A DNA stretch of 64,000 nucleotides from Caviibacter abscessus (GTDB taxonomy: Bacteria; Fusobacteriota; Fusobacteriia; Fusobacteriales; Leptotrichiaceae), in assembly GCF_001517835.1 (NCBI RefSeq), contig NZ_LOQG01000001.1, positions 1 to 64,000 of the forward strand, written 5' to 3'. The position numbers and the translations under genes were made by a program. The notes beneath the pieces are model-generated. The model was not told the origin of the DNA. It did no database searches and saw only the letters and a program-made list of their open reading frames with translations. Positions 1-8,140 of the stretch are shown in pieces (the first letter of the stretch is position 1; every line of letters starts with the position of its first letter).

Positions 1-1
1 A

Positions 2-1036
2 AATTATAGATTAACACCATTTGTAAGTGTAGAGAAGATATCAGATAATTTAACAATAAGAACGGGATTTTCATCAAAAAGTGGTGAGGCAATAGTTAAG
101 ACAAAAAGTATATTTGGTGATGAATTTAAAGTTAAAGAAGATGATATAAAAGCATTAGGTAATACAAGTTCAAATACAAAAATAACATGGGCTTATGATA
201 AAAATTTTGATTCAAGTTGGACTAGTTGGTTTTATAATCATAATGGTGATAAAGGAGTATACTTTGTAAAGCTTAAAAACTACTTCAATCATAAAGAAAC
301 AAATGAAATAGATAAGTTACTTGATAAAAAATATAGAATATATCTTAATTTAGACTATGATAATGAAGTTGGATTTAATGTAAGAACAAACCTTGATTTA
401 GAGTATAATAATATTAAATATACTTCTGAGCGTCATGAAAAAAATACTGAAATAACAGTAGAAAAGGTTTATGCAATAAAATCAGATAAACAAAATCAAC
501 CATATACAGAGTTAAAAGAGCAATTTAAGGATGAAAATGTTGTTTTCTTTGTTAATGGTGAAGCTAAAAAAGCAAAGATAAAAAAAATAATTGAAGCTAG
601 AGGTGGGAAAATGGATAGATTTAGTGAAAATCCAGTTATCACCGCTGTAGATCAAAGCAAAAAAGTAAATAAAGAAGAAGTAACAATAAAAAATGTAAAA
701 GAAAATCTGCAATATAGAAGTCTAAATGTTAATAGTGATATTCATTTAGGATATAACTTTAAAGTTATAGATAAGTTCTTTATGGGAGTTGGAGTAAATC
801 ATAAGTTAGATCTTAAATATGTAATGGTTGATAATATATTACTAGATGATTTGAAATTATTTGGAAGCAATATGTTAAAAGCAAAAAATGTGTTATCACC
901 AGAGGTATCGGCAAAATACAATATAATAAAAGGAATATCATGGACATCAAGTATAAATGTACCGGTAAGTTTTGAAAATGCTAAATACAAGAGAACAGAT
1001 GTAAATATTAAGACAGGATTTGAATTTAAATGGTAA
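2..1036 (+). CDS. Outer-membrane beta-barrel protein, C-terminal part (5' end outside window)
   Basis: The reading frame is open from the first bases of the window and ends at a TAA at 1034-1036, so only the last ~344 residues are present. The protein is rich in alternating polar and hydrophobic residues and has repeated short strands such as VNSDIHLGYNF and VNIKTGFEFKW. It ends in Trp after an aromatic-rich strand, as expected for a barrel recognised by the BAM machinery. I see no conserved catalytic motif. It could be an adhesin or porin-like barrel; the family cannot be fixed without the N-terminus. Its stop codon lies inside the terminator stem that follows. Confidence 0.6.
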   Translation, partial: NYRLTPFVSVEKISDNLTIRTGFSSKSGEAIVKTKSIFGDEFKVKEDDIKALGNTSSNTKITWAYDKNFDSSWTSWFYNHNGDKGVYFVKLKNYFNHKETNEIDKLLDKKYRIYLNLDYDNEVGFNVRTNLDLEYNNIKYTSERHEKNTEITVEKVYAIKSDKQNQPYTELKEQFKDENVVFFVNGEAKKAKIKKIIEARGGKMDRFSENPVITAVDQSKKVNKEEVTIKNVKENLQYRSLNVNSDIHLGYNFKVIDKFFMGVGVNHKLDLKYVMVDNILLDDLKLFGSNMLKAKNVLSPEVSAKYNIIKGISWTSSINVPVSFENAKYKRTDVNIKTGFEFKW

Positions 1037-1068
1037 GAGGCGGACAGTTGTTCACCTCTTACTTTTTT
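1034..1068 (+). terminator. Rho-independent terminator after the beta-barrel gene
   Basis: TAAGAGG at 1034-1040 pairs with CCTCTTA at 1055-1061 around a 14-base loop, followed by a T run at 1063-1068. The left arm contains the stop codon of the upstream gene and the right arm contains the stop codon of the convergent thiN gene. The T run serves the plus strand only. Confidence 0.65.
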
Positions 1069-1718
1069 ATAAATACCAACGCTTCACCATTTAGTTCAAT
1101 TTCAGCACTATTACTTTCAATTATATTACTTACTAAAGATATTTGCCTTTCAATATTTTTATTTTTTAAATTATATTTAAATCCCTTTAAGCTAAGATTT
1201 TTAATATCTGTAATTGGAATTAATGAAAATATATGATTTTTCATATCATAAATTGTGCTTTTATTATTTATATAATATATTAGTTCATTTGTGTGTGATA
1301 TAAACTTCATATTTTTATTTTTTTCTAAAAGTTTTAAATTTGATATAGTCATGTCTGTTCTATATCCGGTTGCACCAAAAACAATGATATCTTCTTTACC
1401 AGATAAATAAGTTTCACAGTTATTAAATCTATTTTTTATGTTAATATTATTTATTCCATATATATGGATAAGGGCAATTTCAAAATCAGTATAATCTTTA
1501 TCAGAGTCATACTTATACATTTTTGTATTTTTATAATATTCCCAAGCTTTTTTATCAATTGAATCAAAATCTCCTATAATTATATCAGGCTTTATATTAT
1601 ATTTTATTAAAGTATTAGCTGCACCATCACAACAATAAATAAACCTATTTTTAATTAAATTAAAGTGATATTCGTTAAGTTTTGGATATTCTCCATTTAA
1701 AAAAATTGCATATTTCAT
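1059..1718 (-). CDS. thiN: Thiamine pyrophosphokinase (thiamine diphosphokinase)
   Basis: This enzyme transfers pyrophosphate from ATP to thiamine to make the cofactor thiamine diphosphate in the cytoplasm. At 219 residues it has normal family length. Visible family motifs are CCDGAAN (29-35), GDFDS (49-53), DKDYTDFE (73-80) and GATGYRTD (115-122), which together form the ATP and thiamine sites. The ATG at 1718 follows an AGGA ribosome site at good spacing. No other thiamine gene is nearby, so it probably serves salvage. It converges on the beta-barrel gene and shares the terminator region with it. Identification is firm. Confidence 0.92.
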   Translation of the reverse strand: MKYAIFLNGEYPKLNEYHFNLIKNRFIYCCDGAANTLIKYNIKPDIIIGDFDSIDKKAWEYYKNTKMYKYDSDKDYTDFEIALIHIYGINNINIKNRFNNCETYLSGKEDIIVFGATGYRTDMTISNLKLLEKNKNMKFISHTNELIYYINNKSTIYDMKNHIFSLIPITDIKNLSLKGFKYNLKNKNIERQISLVSNIIESNSAEIELNGEALVFIKK

Positions 1719-1723
1719 ATTTA

Positions 1724-1798
1724 TTATCCTAAAAATAATCTTAATTTCATTAATTTTAATATTTCTTTTTCATAATTTATTATTTTCTTATCTTTCAT
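1724..1798 (-). CDS. Possible 24-residue peptide upstream of thiN
   Basis: A 24-codon frame starts at an ATG at 1798 that is preceded by a good AAAGAGG ribosome site and ends at 1724, five bases before the thiN start. The peptide is Lys/Leu-rich and basic (MKDKKIINYEKEILKLMKLR...). It resembles no family I recognise. It may be a leader peptide coupling translation into thiN, or a chance frame. Only the ribosome site and the close spacing support it. Confidence 0.35.
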   Translation of the reverse strand: MKDKKIINYEKEILKLMKLRLFLG

Positions 1799-1876
1799 TT
1801 TTTAACCTCTTTCTTAAAAATATAATAACATATTTAAATGTAAATGCAACATAAAAATATTAAGTGGCTGTTAGTC

Positions 1877-1905
1877 TTTACTTGCATTTTAATTTAGTGT
1901 ATAAT
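1877..1905 (+). promoter_or_regulatory. Sigma-70 promoter for the amidohydrolase operon
   Basis: TTTACT at 1877-1882 and TATAAT at 1900-1905 are separated by 17 bases. The -10 box ends 36 bases before the ATG at 1942. It is the likely start of the run of genes from 1942 to 8039. Confidence 0.6.
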
Positions 1906-1941
1906 ATTGATAATGATTTGTAACAAAGATTGGAGTTATTA

Positions 1942-3120
1942 ATGAATAGTAATAAAACTATTATTGATATTGTAGAATCTAATTACGATGAGGTTGTATC
2001 AATAAGAAAACATTTACATAAATACCCTGAGTTAAGTGAAAAAGAGTATGAAACTTCTAAATATATTCAAAATTTTTTAAATAAATTAGGAGTTAAGTAT
2101 AAAAAAGTAGCTGATACAGGTCTTTTTGCATTTATAGAAAATGGTTGCGGAAAAAAATTAGCATTTAGAGCGGATATGGATGCTTTACCTATAGATGAAA
2201 AAACAAATGTAGATTTTAAATCAGTGAATAAAGATGTTATGCATGCTTGTGGACATGATATACATATGAGTGTTCAACTTGGAGTTATAAAATGCTTAGT
2301 TGAAAATAAGCATCTATGGAAAGGTGAAGCAAGATTTTTCTTTCAGCCTGCTGAAGAAACAGTTGGAGGAGCAAAAAGAATGCTTGATGAAGGTGTAAAT
2401 TTGGATAAAGCGGATGCCATATTTGGTTTACATTGTGCTCCTGAAATAGAAGCTGGAAGTATCGGAATTAAGCATGGAAAATTACATGCAACATCAGCGG
2501 TATTTAAAATGAAAATCATTGGTAAATCATCACATGCAGCTCTTGCATATCAAGGTATAGATAGTATAGTTATAGGAAGTAAGGTTGTTGATTATCTTCA
2601 AACAATAGTATCAAGAAAAATAGACGCAAGAGATTGTGCTGTCATAACTGTAGGAACATTTAATGGTGGCTTTGCAGAAAATGTTGTTGCAGAAAATGTA
2701 GAATTAACCGGTACAATAAGAACACTAACTAAAGAAACAAAGAAATATATAGTTGATATATTAAAAAGTGAGCTTGTAAAATTTGTTGAAAGTTATGGTG
2801 CAAAAATAGAAATAAATATTAGAGATAGTTATGCACCTGTAATAAATAATAATGAAATGACAGATTTTTTAAGTAAAAATGCTAGAGATATATTAGGAAA
2901 AGATAAAGTAATAGAAATTGAAGAGACGAGAATGGACGTTGAAGATATGGGATTTTTCTTAGAGCAAATACCGGGTTCATTTTATCGTTTAGGTGTTGGA
3001 ACTCCAAATGAAACTTACCATGAATTACATAGTAATAAGTTTATAGCAAATGAATTATCCTTAAGAATTGGAATGTTAGTACAATTAAAAAATGCACTGG
3101 AGTTTCTATGTATAGAATAG
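1942..3120 (+). CDS. M20 family metallopeptidase/amidohydrolase
   Basis: A zinc-dependent amidohydrolase of the peptidase M20 (HipO/AmhX/N-acyl-diaminopimelate deacetylase) group, which removes acyl groups from N-acyl amino acids. Metal-ligand motifs are visible: RADMDALP (76-83), HACGHD (101-106), QPAEE (135-139), LHCAP (163-167) and a C-terminal YHELH. The length of 392 residues is normal. The start is the ATG at 1942, six bases after GGAG; an in-frame TTG at 1930 overlaps that ribosome site and is unlikely. It overlaps the next gene by 13 bases, implying translational coupling. The exact substrate cannot be told. Confidence 0.85.
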   Translation: MNSNKTIIDIVESNYDEVVSIRKHLHKYPELSEKEYETSKYIQNFLNKLGVKYKKVADTGLFAFIENGCGKKLAFRADMDALPIDEKTNVDFKSVNKDVMHACGHDIHMSVQLGVIKCLVENKHLWKGEARFFFQPAEETVGGAKRMLDEGVNLDKADAIFGLHCAPEIEAGSIGIKHGKLHATSAVFKMKIIGKSSHAALAYQGIDSIVIGSKVVDYLQTIVSRKIDARDCAVITVGTFNGGFAENVVAENVELTGTIRTLTKETKKYIVDILKSELVKFVESYGAKIEINIRDSYAPVINNNEMTDFLSKNARDILGKDKVIEIEETRMDVEDMGFFLEQIPGSFYRLGVGTPNETYHELHSNKFIANELSLRIGMLVQLKNALEFLCIE

Positions 3121-4460
3121 GTCAAGAGATACATGTAAAAATAGAAAAAATTGTGTTTGGAGGGGAAGGTTTAGGATATATTGACGGCTTTATTATCTTT
3201 GTACCAATGAGTGCAATAGGTGATGAATTAATAGTAGAAGTAATTTCTGTGAAAAAAACTTATGCAAGAGCGTTAATAAAGAAAATTTTAATTCCTTCAC
3301 CTGATAGAATTGAAAGTGAAAAAATAACATTTGAAGAATATAACGGTTGTGATTTTGGTATGTTAAAATATGAAAAACAACTTGAATATAAGGATAAAAT
3401 GTTAAAAGAAATGATGCAAAATATTTCAAAAATAGACATAAGTGATATATATGAAAATATACAAGGTTCAACACAGATAAATAATTATAGAAATAAAATA
3501 GCAGAGCCGTTTTTTAAGCAGGATAATATAATAAAAACAGGATTTTATGAAAGAAAATCACATAAAGTTTTTAGTTCAAGTGAAGACATATTAAAATCTA
3601 AAATTGCTGTAAAATTTACAAAAATTGTTTGTGATTTATTAAATAAAAGTGATTTTACAGTATATAACGATATTACTAAAAGTGGATTTTTAAAACATTT
3701 AATTATAAGAAATAACAGTAAAGATGATGTTATGATTGGTATAGTTGTAACTAAAAAAACAAGGCTTTCTAAGTTAAAAAAAATACTTCAAGATGTATAT
3801 GATATGTATGAGGAAGTCAAATCAGTATATATATCAGTTAAAAATATTGAAAATAATGTAATATTAGGTGATGAAAATATATTAATTGCCGGAAATGAAT
3901 ATATTAGTGAAAATATATTTGATTTAAATTTTAAAATACATTTAGACAGTTTTTTTCAAGTTAATATTACACAGGTAAAAAAACTGTATTCAAAAGCAAT
4001 TGAATATTTAGGAGAGACAACAAACTGTGTAATTGATGCATTCTCAGGTACAGGAACAATAGGAATGCTATTATCAAAAAATTCAAAAAAAGTAATATGT
4101 ATTGAATCTGTTGAAAATGCAAGTGTTGCAGCAAATATAACTGCCAGGGAAAATAATATATCAAACATTGAATTTGTTACTGGTAAGGTTGAACATAAAA
4201 TAGATAAAGTAATGTTAAAAGAAAATGTAACTCATATAGTATTTGATCCACCAAGAAAAGGTGTTGATATAAAAGCGTTAAAAAGTGTTATAAAAAATAA
4301 AATAAATAAAATTGTATATATTTCTTGCGAACCTTCAACTTTTGCAAGAGATTTGAATTATTTGACTGAAAACGGATATAAACTTACAAAAATGTCGGCA
4401 GTTGATATGTTTTCAAACACTCATCATATAGAAACAGTCGCACTTATAGAAAGGAAATAA
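3108..4460 (+). CDS. rlmD: 23S rRNA (uracil-C5)-methyltransferase, RlmD/RlmCD-like, without Fe-S cysteines
   Basis: A SAM-dependent RNA m5U methyltransferase of the RumA/TrmA class. The N-terminal ~60 residues look like a TRAM RNA-binding domain (GQEIHVKIEKIVFGGEGLGY). The C-terminal half has the SAM-binding DAFSGTGTIGMLL, FDPPRKGVD and the catalytic segment ISCEPSTFARDL with the nucleophilic Cys. The usual iron-sulphur cysteine group (C-x5-CGGC) before QLEYK is missing; only NGCDFGML remains. The start overlaps the upstream amidohydrolase. RlmD versus RlmCD cannot be separated from sequence alone. Confidence 0.85.
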   Translation: MYRIGQEIHVKIEKIVFGGEGLGYIDGFIIFVPMSAIGDELIVEVISVKKTYARALIKKILIPSPDRIESEKITFEEYNGCDFGMLKYEKQLEYKDKMLKEMMQNISKIDISDIYENIQGSTQINNYRNKIAEPFFKQDNIIKTGFYERKSHKVFSSSEDILKSKIAVKFTKIVCDLLNKSDFTVYNDITKSGFLKHLIIRNNSKDDVMIGIVVTKKTRLSKLKKILQDVYDMYEEVKSVYISVKNIENNVILGDENILIAGNEYISENIFDLNFKIHLDSFFQVNITQVKKLYSKAIEYLGETTNCVIDAFSGTGTIGMLLSKNSKKVICIESVENASVAANITARENNISNIEFVTGKVEHKIDKVMLKENVTHIVFDPPRKGVDIKALKSVIKNKINKIVYISCEPSTFARDLNYLTENGYKLTKMSAVDMFSNTHHIETVALIERK

Positions 4461-5063
4461 ATGTTAGGATATTTTTTAATAATATTTTCATATGTTTTAG
4501 GTAGTATACCAAATGCTTTATGGATAGGTAAACTTTTTAAAAGAATGGACATTAGGGAATACGGAAGTGGAAATATAGGATCAACTAATGCAGCAAGAGT
4601 TTTAGGATATGGTTATGGTGTAATGACATTAATATTAGATGTGTCGAAAGGATTAATACCTGTATATATTGCAATTAAACTTTATCCACAAAATTATATT
4701 TTACATATTCTAGTATCAATGGGAAGTATTATAGGACATAGCTATTCAATATTTTTAAAATTTAAAGGTGGTAAAGCAGTAGCAACAAGTTTAGGTGTGT
4801 TTATTATTTTATCATTTAAATCTGTATTAGTATTAATTGTTATATTTATACTAATTGTATTAATAACAGGATATGTTTCAGTAGCATCAATGACAGCTGC
4901 ATCGCTTTTATTTATATTTGTACATATATTTAATCATAATATATTTTATACAGTATTTGCGATGTTTATTGGATTATTAGTTATTTATAGACACAAATCA
5001 AATATATTAAATCTTTTAAATGGAACTGAAGCAAAATTTAAAGATAAAGCAGATAAAAATTAG
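4461..5063 (+). CDS. plsY: Acyl-phosphate:glycerol-3-phosphate acyltransferase PlsY
   Basis: An integral membrane enzyme that transfers an acyl group from acyl-phosphate to glycerol-3-phosphate, the first acylation of phospholipid synthesis. The 200-residue protein is mostly hydrophobic with several membrane segments. It carries the family motifs GSIPNALWIGK, YGSGNIGSTNAARVLG, KFKGGKAVATSLG and a late RHKSNI. The start directly abuts the rlmD-like stop, with an AAAGGAAATAA ribosome site inside the upstream gene. GpsA, which supplies its substrate glycerol-3-phosphate, is next, giving a functional pair. Confidence 0.95.
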   Translation: MLGYFLIIFSYVLGSIPNALWIGKLFKRMDIREYGSGNIGSTNAARVLGYGYGVMTLILDVSKGLIPVYIAIKLYPQNYILHILVSMGSIIGHSYSIFLKFKGGKAVATSLGVFIILSFKSVLVLIVIFILIVLITGYVSVASMTAASLLFIFVHIFNHNIFYTVFAMFIGLLVIYRHKSNILNLLNGTEAKFKDKADKN

Positions 5064-5073
5064 CGAGGTGTAT

Positions 5074-6069
5074 ATGAAAAAAATATTAGTCATAGGTGGC
5101 GGAAGTTGGGGAACTGCACTTTCAATACTCTTATCAAACAAAGGACATAAATGTTTTATATGGGAATACAACGAAGCTTACAGAGAACAACTTAGAAATG
5201 ACAGAGAGAATAAAAATTTTTTACCTGGAATTAAATTTAATGAAAATATTGAAATAATTGATGACTACAATGATAAAGCATTGGAATCAGATATCATATT
5301 ACTTGCAACTCCGACACAATTTATTCGTAAAATTGTAAGAAATTTGTGTAAATTAAATGAAAATAAAATTATAGTTAATGTTGCAAAAGGTTTAGAAATT
5401 GGAACTTTAAAAAGAATTTCTCAAATAATTGAGGAGGAAATAAAAGAGAAAAAATATAGTTATGTGTTACTTGCAGGACCTACTCATGCAGAAGAAGTGG
5501 TGAAAAATATGCCATCTGCTATAGTTGCAGTTTCAAATAATGAAGAAATTGCAAAAGTAGTTCAACATATATTTAATACCGAATATTTAAGAGTTTATAC
5601 AGGAACTGATGTAATAGGTTCAGAACTTGCAGGAGCATTAAAAAATTGTCTTGCTATAGTTGCAGGTATTTCTGATGGATTAGGTTATGGAGATAATACA
5701 AAGGCTGCAATTATGACAAGAGGCATAAATGAAATGGCTATAATTTCTAAATTTTTTGGAGCAGATGAAAAGACATTTATGGGATTAACAGGATTTGGAG
5801 ATCTTGTTGTAACTTGTACGAGCAAGCACAGTAGAAACAGATTTCTTGGAGAACAGTTAGGAAAAGGAAAACAATTAGATGAGATTTTATCTGATTTAAA
5901 AATGGTTTCAGAAGGAGCTACAACAATAAAAGCTTTACACGATATTATACAAATGAATAATTTAAGAGCTCCTATATTTATGGAACTTTATTCTATATTA
6001 TATGAGAATAAATCTACTGATACTATAACAAAAACACTTATGAATAGAAATTTAAGATCCGAATTTTAG
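5074..6069 (+). CDS. gpsA: Glycerol-3-phosphate dehydrogenase [NAD(P)+]
   Basis: GpsA reduces dihydroxyacetone phosphate to sn-glycerol-3-phosphate for phospholipid synthesis. The Rossmann motif GGGSWGTALS lies at residues 8-17, the catalytic region contains ELAGALKN, and the C-terminal part has GLTGFGDLVVTCTS and SRNR. At 331 residues the length is typical. The ATG at 5074 is used because GAGGTG sits just before it; an upstream in-frame ATG at 5020 lies inside plsY without a ribosome site. It follows plsY by 10 bases. Confidence 0.95.
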   Translation: MKKILVIGGGSWGTALSILLSNKGHKCFIWEYNEAYREQLRNDRENKNFLPGIKFNENIEIIDDYNDKALESDIILLATPTQFIRKIVRNLCKLNENKIIVNVAKGLEIGTLKRISQIIEEEIKEKKYSYVLLAGPTHAEEVVKNMPSAIVAVSNNEEIAKVVQHIFNTEYLRVYTGTDVIGSELAGALKNCLAIVAGISDGLGYGDNTKAAIMTRGINEMAIISKFFGADEKTFMGLTGFGDLVVTCTSKHSRNRFLGEQLGKGKQLDEILSDLKMVSEGATTIKALHDIIQMNNLRAPIFMELYSILYENKSTDTITKTLMNRNLRSEF

Positions 6070-6079
6070 GAGTTTGATA

Positions 6080-6904
6080 ATGGAAGAAAAAAATGAGATG
6101 AATCTAATTTCATTATATTTATCTGATTTAAGTGCAAATGAATTACTTGACAAAGATGAAGAATTAGATTTATTAAGAAGAATTAGAGAATACAAAGATG
6201 AAGAAGCAAAAAATAGGTTAGTTCTTGCAAATTTAAGATTAGTTATATCTGTTGCTAAAAAATCACTTGGAAATGGATTACCGCTTATTGATTTAATTAG
6301 TGAGGGGAATTTAGGTTTATTAAAAGCTATAGATAAATTTGATTATACAAAAGGACATAGATTTAGTACTTATGCTGTATGGTGGATAAAACAAGCAATA
6401 AAAAAGGCAATAATTAACATAGGCAGAGATATAAGAATACCATCATATAAACATGAACAATTAGCAAAAGTTAATAAATTAGTAAATGAATATAACCATA
6501 AACATGGAGAACATCCAAGTGTTGAATATATAGCGGAGCAGTTAAACTTAAAACCTAGTAAAGTTATTTTACTTATTAATGAATTTCAAGATGTATTATC
6601 TTTTAATGAAACTATAGGAGATAATATTTTCTTAGAAGATGTTATAGGTAAGGATGATAACATAGAAGAGCTAATAATCAAAGAAGAGCAACTTATGGAA
6701 ATGAAAGATTTGCTTGAAAAAGTTCTAACTACAAGAGAAAGAGAAATTTTAGAATTAAGATATGGATTATATAACTCGAAAATTCATACATTAAAAGATA
6801 TAGGCACCATACTAAATATTACCAGAGAAAGAGTTAGGCAAATAGAGAAGAAAGCTGTGACAAAATTAAAAAGACATTTTGAAAATTATAGAGATATATA
6901 TTAA
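6080..6904 (+). CDS. RNA polymerase sigma factor, sigma-70 family (group 1/2 type)
   Basis: This sigma factor directs RNA polymerase to promoters. Region 1.2 is at the N-terminus (MNLISLYLSDLSANELL). Region 2 includes NLRLVISVAKK, LIDLISEGNLGLLKA and the -10-recognising FSTYAVWWIKQAI; region 3 begins RDIRIPSYKHE; region 4 ends with the helix-turn-helix TLKDIGTILNITRERVRQIE. At 274 residues it lacks region 1.1 and any long non-conserved insert, so it looks like a short RpoD or an RpoS-like alternative. Start chosen at the ATG at 6080 behind AGGAG. It sits between gpsA and dnaN. Confidence 0.88.
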   Translation: MEEKNEMNLISLYLSDLSANELLDKDEELDLLRRIREYKDEEAKNRLVLANLRLVISVAKKSLGNGLPLIDLISEGNLGLLKAIDKFDYTKGHRFSTYAVWWIKQAIKKAIINIGRDIRIPSYKHEQLAKVNKLVNEYNHKHGEHPSVEYIAEQLNLKPSKVILLINEFQDVLSFNETIGDNIFLEDVIGKDDNIEELIIKEEQLMEMKDLLEKVLTTREREILELRYGLYNSKIHTLKDIGTILNITRERVRQIEKKAVTKLKRHFENYRDIY

Positions 6905-6920
6905 AAGGAGCTGGGAATAT

Positions 6921-8039
6921 ATGTTAAATATTAGAGTAAAAACTAAAGATATATTAAGGTCAATTAGAATAGTTGAAAATGCCATTGAAGATGACAAAAC
7001 AGATAGTCGTAATACTGGAATATACATTGAAACTGCTGAAAATAAACTTATATTTAAAGGTATAGGTCAAAATATTTTCATAAAAAGTGAATGTGAAGCC
7101 TCTATTATAGAAGAAGGAAATATAATAATCAAATATAAATTAATTGAAGAATATTTAAAAAAGATAGATCAAGAATTTATAGATATTATTGAAAAAAATG
7201 CTCAAATTGAGATAAAAAATGGAGATAGTAACGCTAAATATACTTTAATAGAATACAAAAAGCCAATTGAAGCATATATAAGTAATGGTGTTGAATATAT
7301 ATTTGATAAAAAATTATTATTGGAAAATATTGAAAATACACAATTTGCAGCTTCAACAGATATAACAAAAACTACAATTAACTGTATTAAGTTTGATGTT
7401 GTAGGAAATGTATTAAAACTTGTTGCTACTGATTCATATCGTTTAATGTATAGAGAAGTCGAAATGAATGAAAACGTAACTGATGAAAATATTAGTGTAA
7501 ATTTACCTCTTAGAACTATTCAAAGTTTAATTAAAGTATTAAGAGAAAGCAACAATGACAATTTAGTATTAAAATCTGATGGAACAAAAGTTTTATTTAA
7601 ACTTGATGATATTGAAATATTAACTAAAGTTGTGGAATTACAATTTCCTGATTATAAAACAATATTAAATAATGTTAAAACAGATAAAAAAATAGAAATA
7701 AGCAAAACAGATTTTCATAAAAAATTAGATTTAGTTCAGTTATTTGTTAGAGATAAAAAAGAAAGAAAAGATGTTGCTGAGTTTATATTTTCAGCAGATA
7801 AATTAACAATAAATGGAAATAATGACACAGCGGTAGTTTCTGAAAACGTGTTAATCAATAAAGATTGTGATGACATAAAAATATATTTAAATGTTAAATT
7901 TTTAATTGATTATTTAAGTACTGTAAGAAACTCTAAAATATTGGAAATAAATTTATCTGATGAAGTATCTGCTGTATTGCTTAAAGAAGAGGACAGAAGT
8001 AGTAATAGCATTTACCTAACTATGCCTTTAAAATTGTAA
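6921..8039 (+). CDS. dnaN: DNA polymerase III beta subunit (sliding clamp)
   Basis: The clamp encircles DNA and tethers the replicative polymerase. Over 372 residues it shows the three-domain family pattern: FAASTDITKTTINCIKFDV and VATDSYRLMYREV mark domain 2, VELQFPDYKTIL the start of domain 3, and the protein ends in MPLKL, matching the usual C-terminal MPMRL-type motif. The ATG at 6921 follows AAAAGGAGCTG. dnaA is not adjacent, so this is not a classic dnaA-dnaN origin region, and I see no cluster of DnaA boxes around it. It is the last gene of the plus-strand run. Confidence 0.9.
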   Translation: MLNIRVKTKDILRSIRIVENAIEDDKTDSRNTGIYIETAENKLIFKGIGQNIFIKSECEASIIEEGNIIIKYKLIEEYLKKIDQEFIDIIEKNAQIEIKNGDSNAKYTLIEYKKPIEAYISNGVEYIFDKKLLLENIENTQFAASTDITKTTINCIKFDVVGNVLKLVATDSYRLMYREVEMNENVTDENISVNLPLRTIQSLIKVLRESNNDNLVLKSDGTKVLFKLDDIEILTKVVELQFPDYKTILNNVKTDKKIEISKTDFHKKLDLVQLFVRDKKERKDVAEFIFSADKLTINGNNDTAVVSENVLINKDCDDIKIYLNVKFLIDYLSTVRNSKILEINLSDEVSAVLLKEEDRSSNSIYLTMPLKL

Positions 8040-8140
8040 AGTTAATAAATTTATTATAAATTTTATTTATAAATAATCAGATTTACATAAATAGGGTATA
8101 CTATAGATAGAAAATTATATTTTAAGAGGTGAATCATATT

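Noticed and set aside
6905-8140. Possible replication origin at dnaN
   Set aside because: dnaA is absent and I see no cluster of TTATCCACA-type boxes; the gene lies inside a plain housekeeping run.
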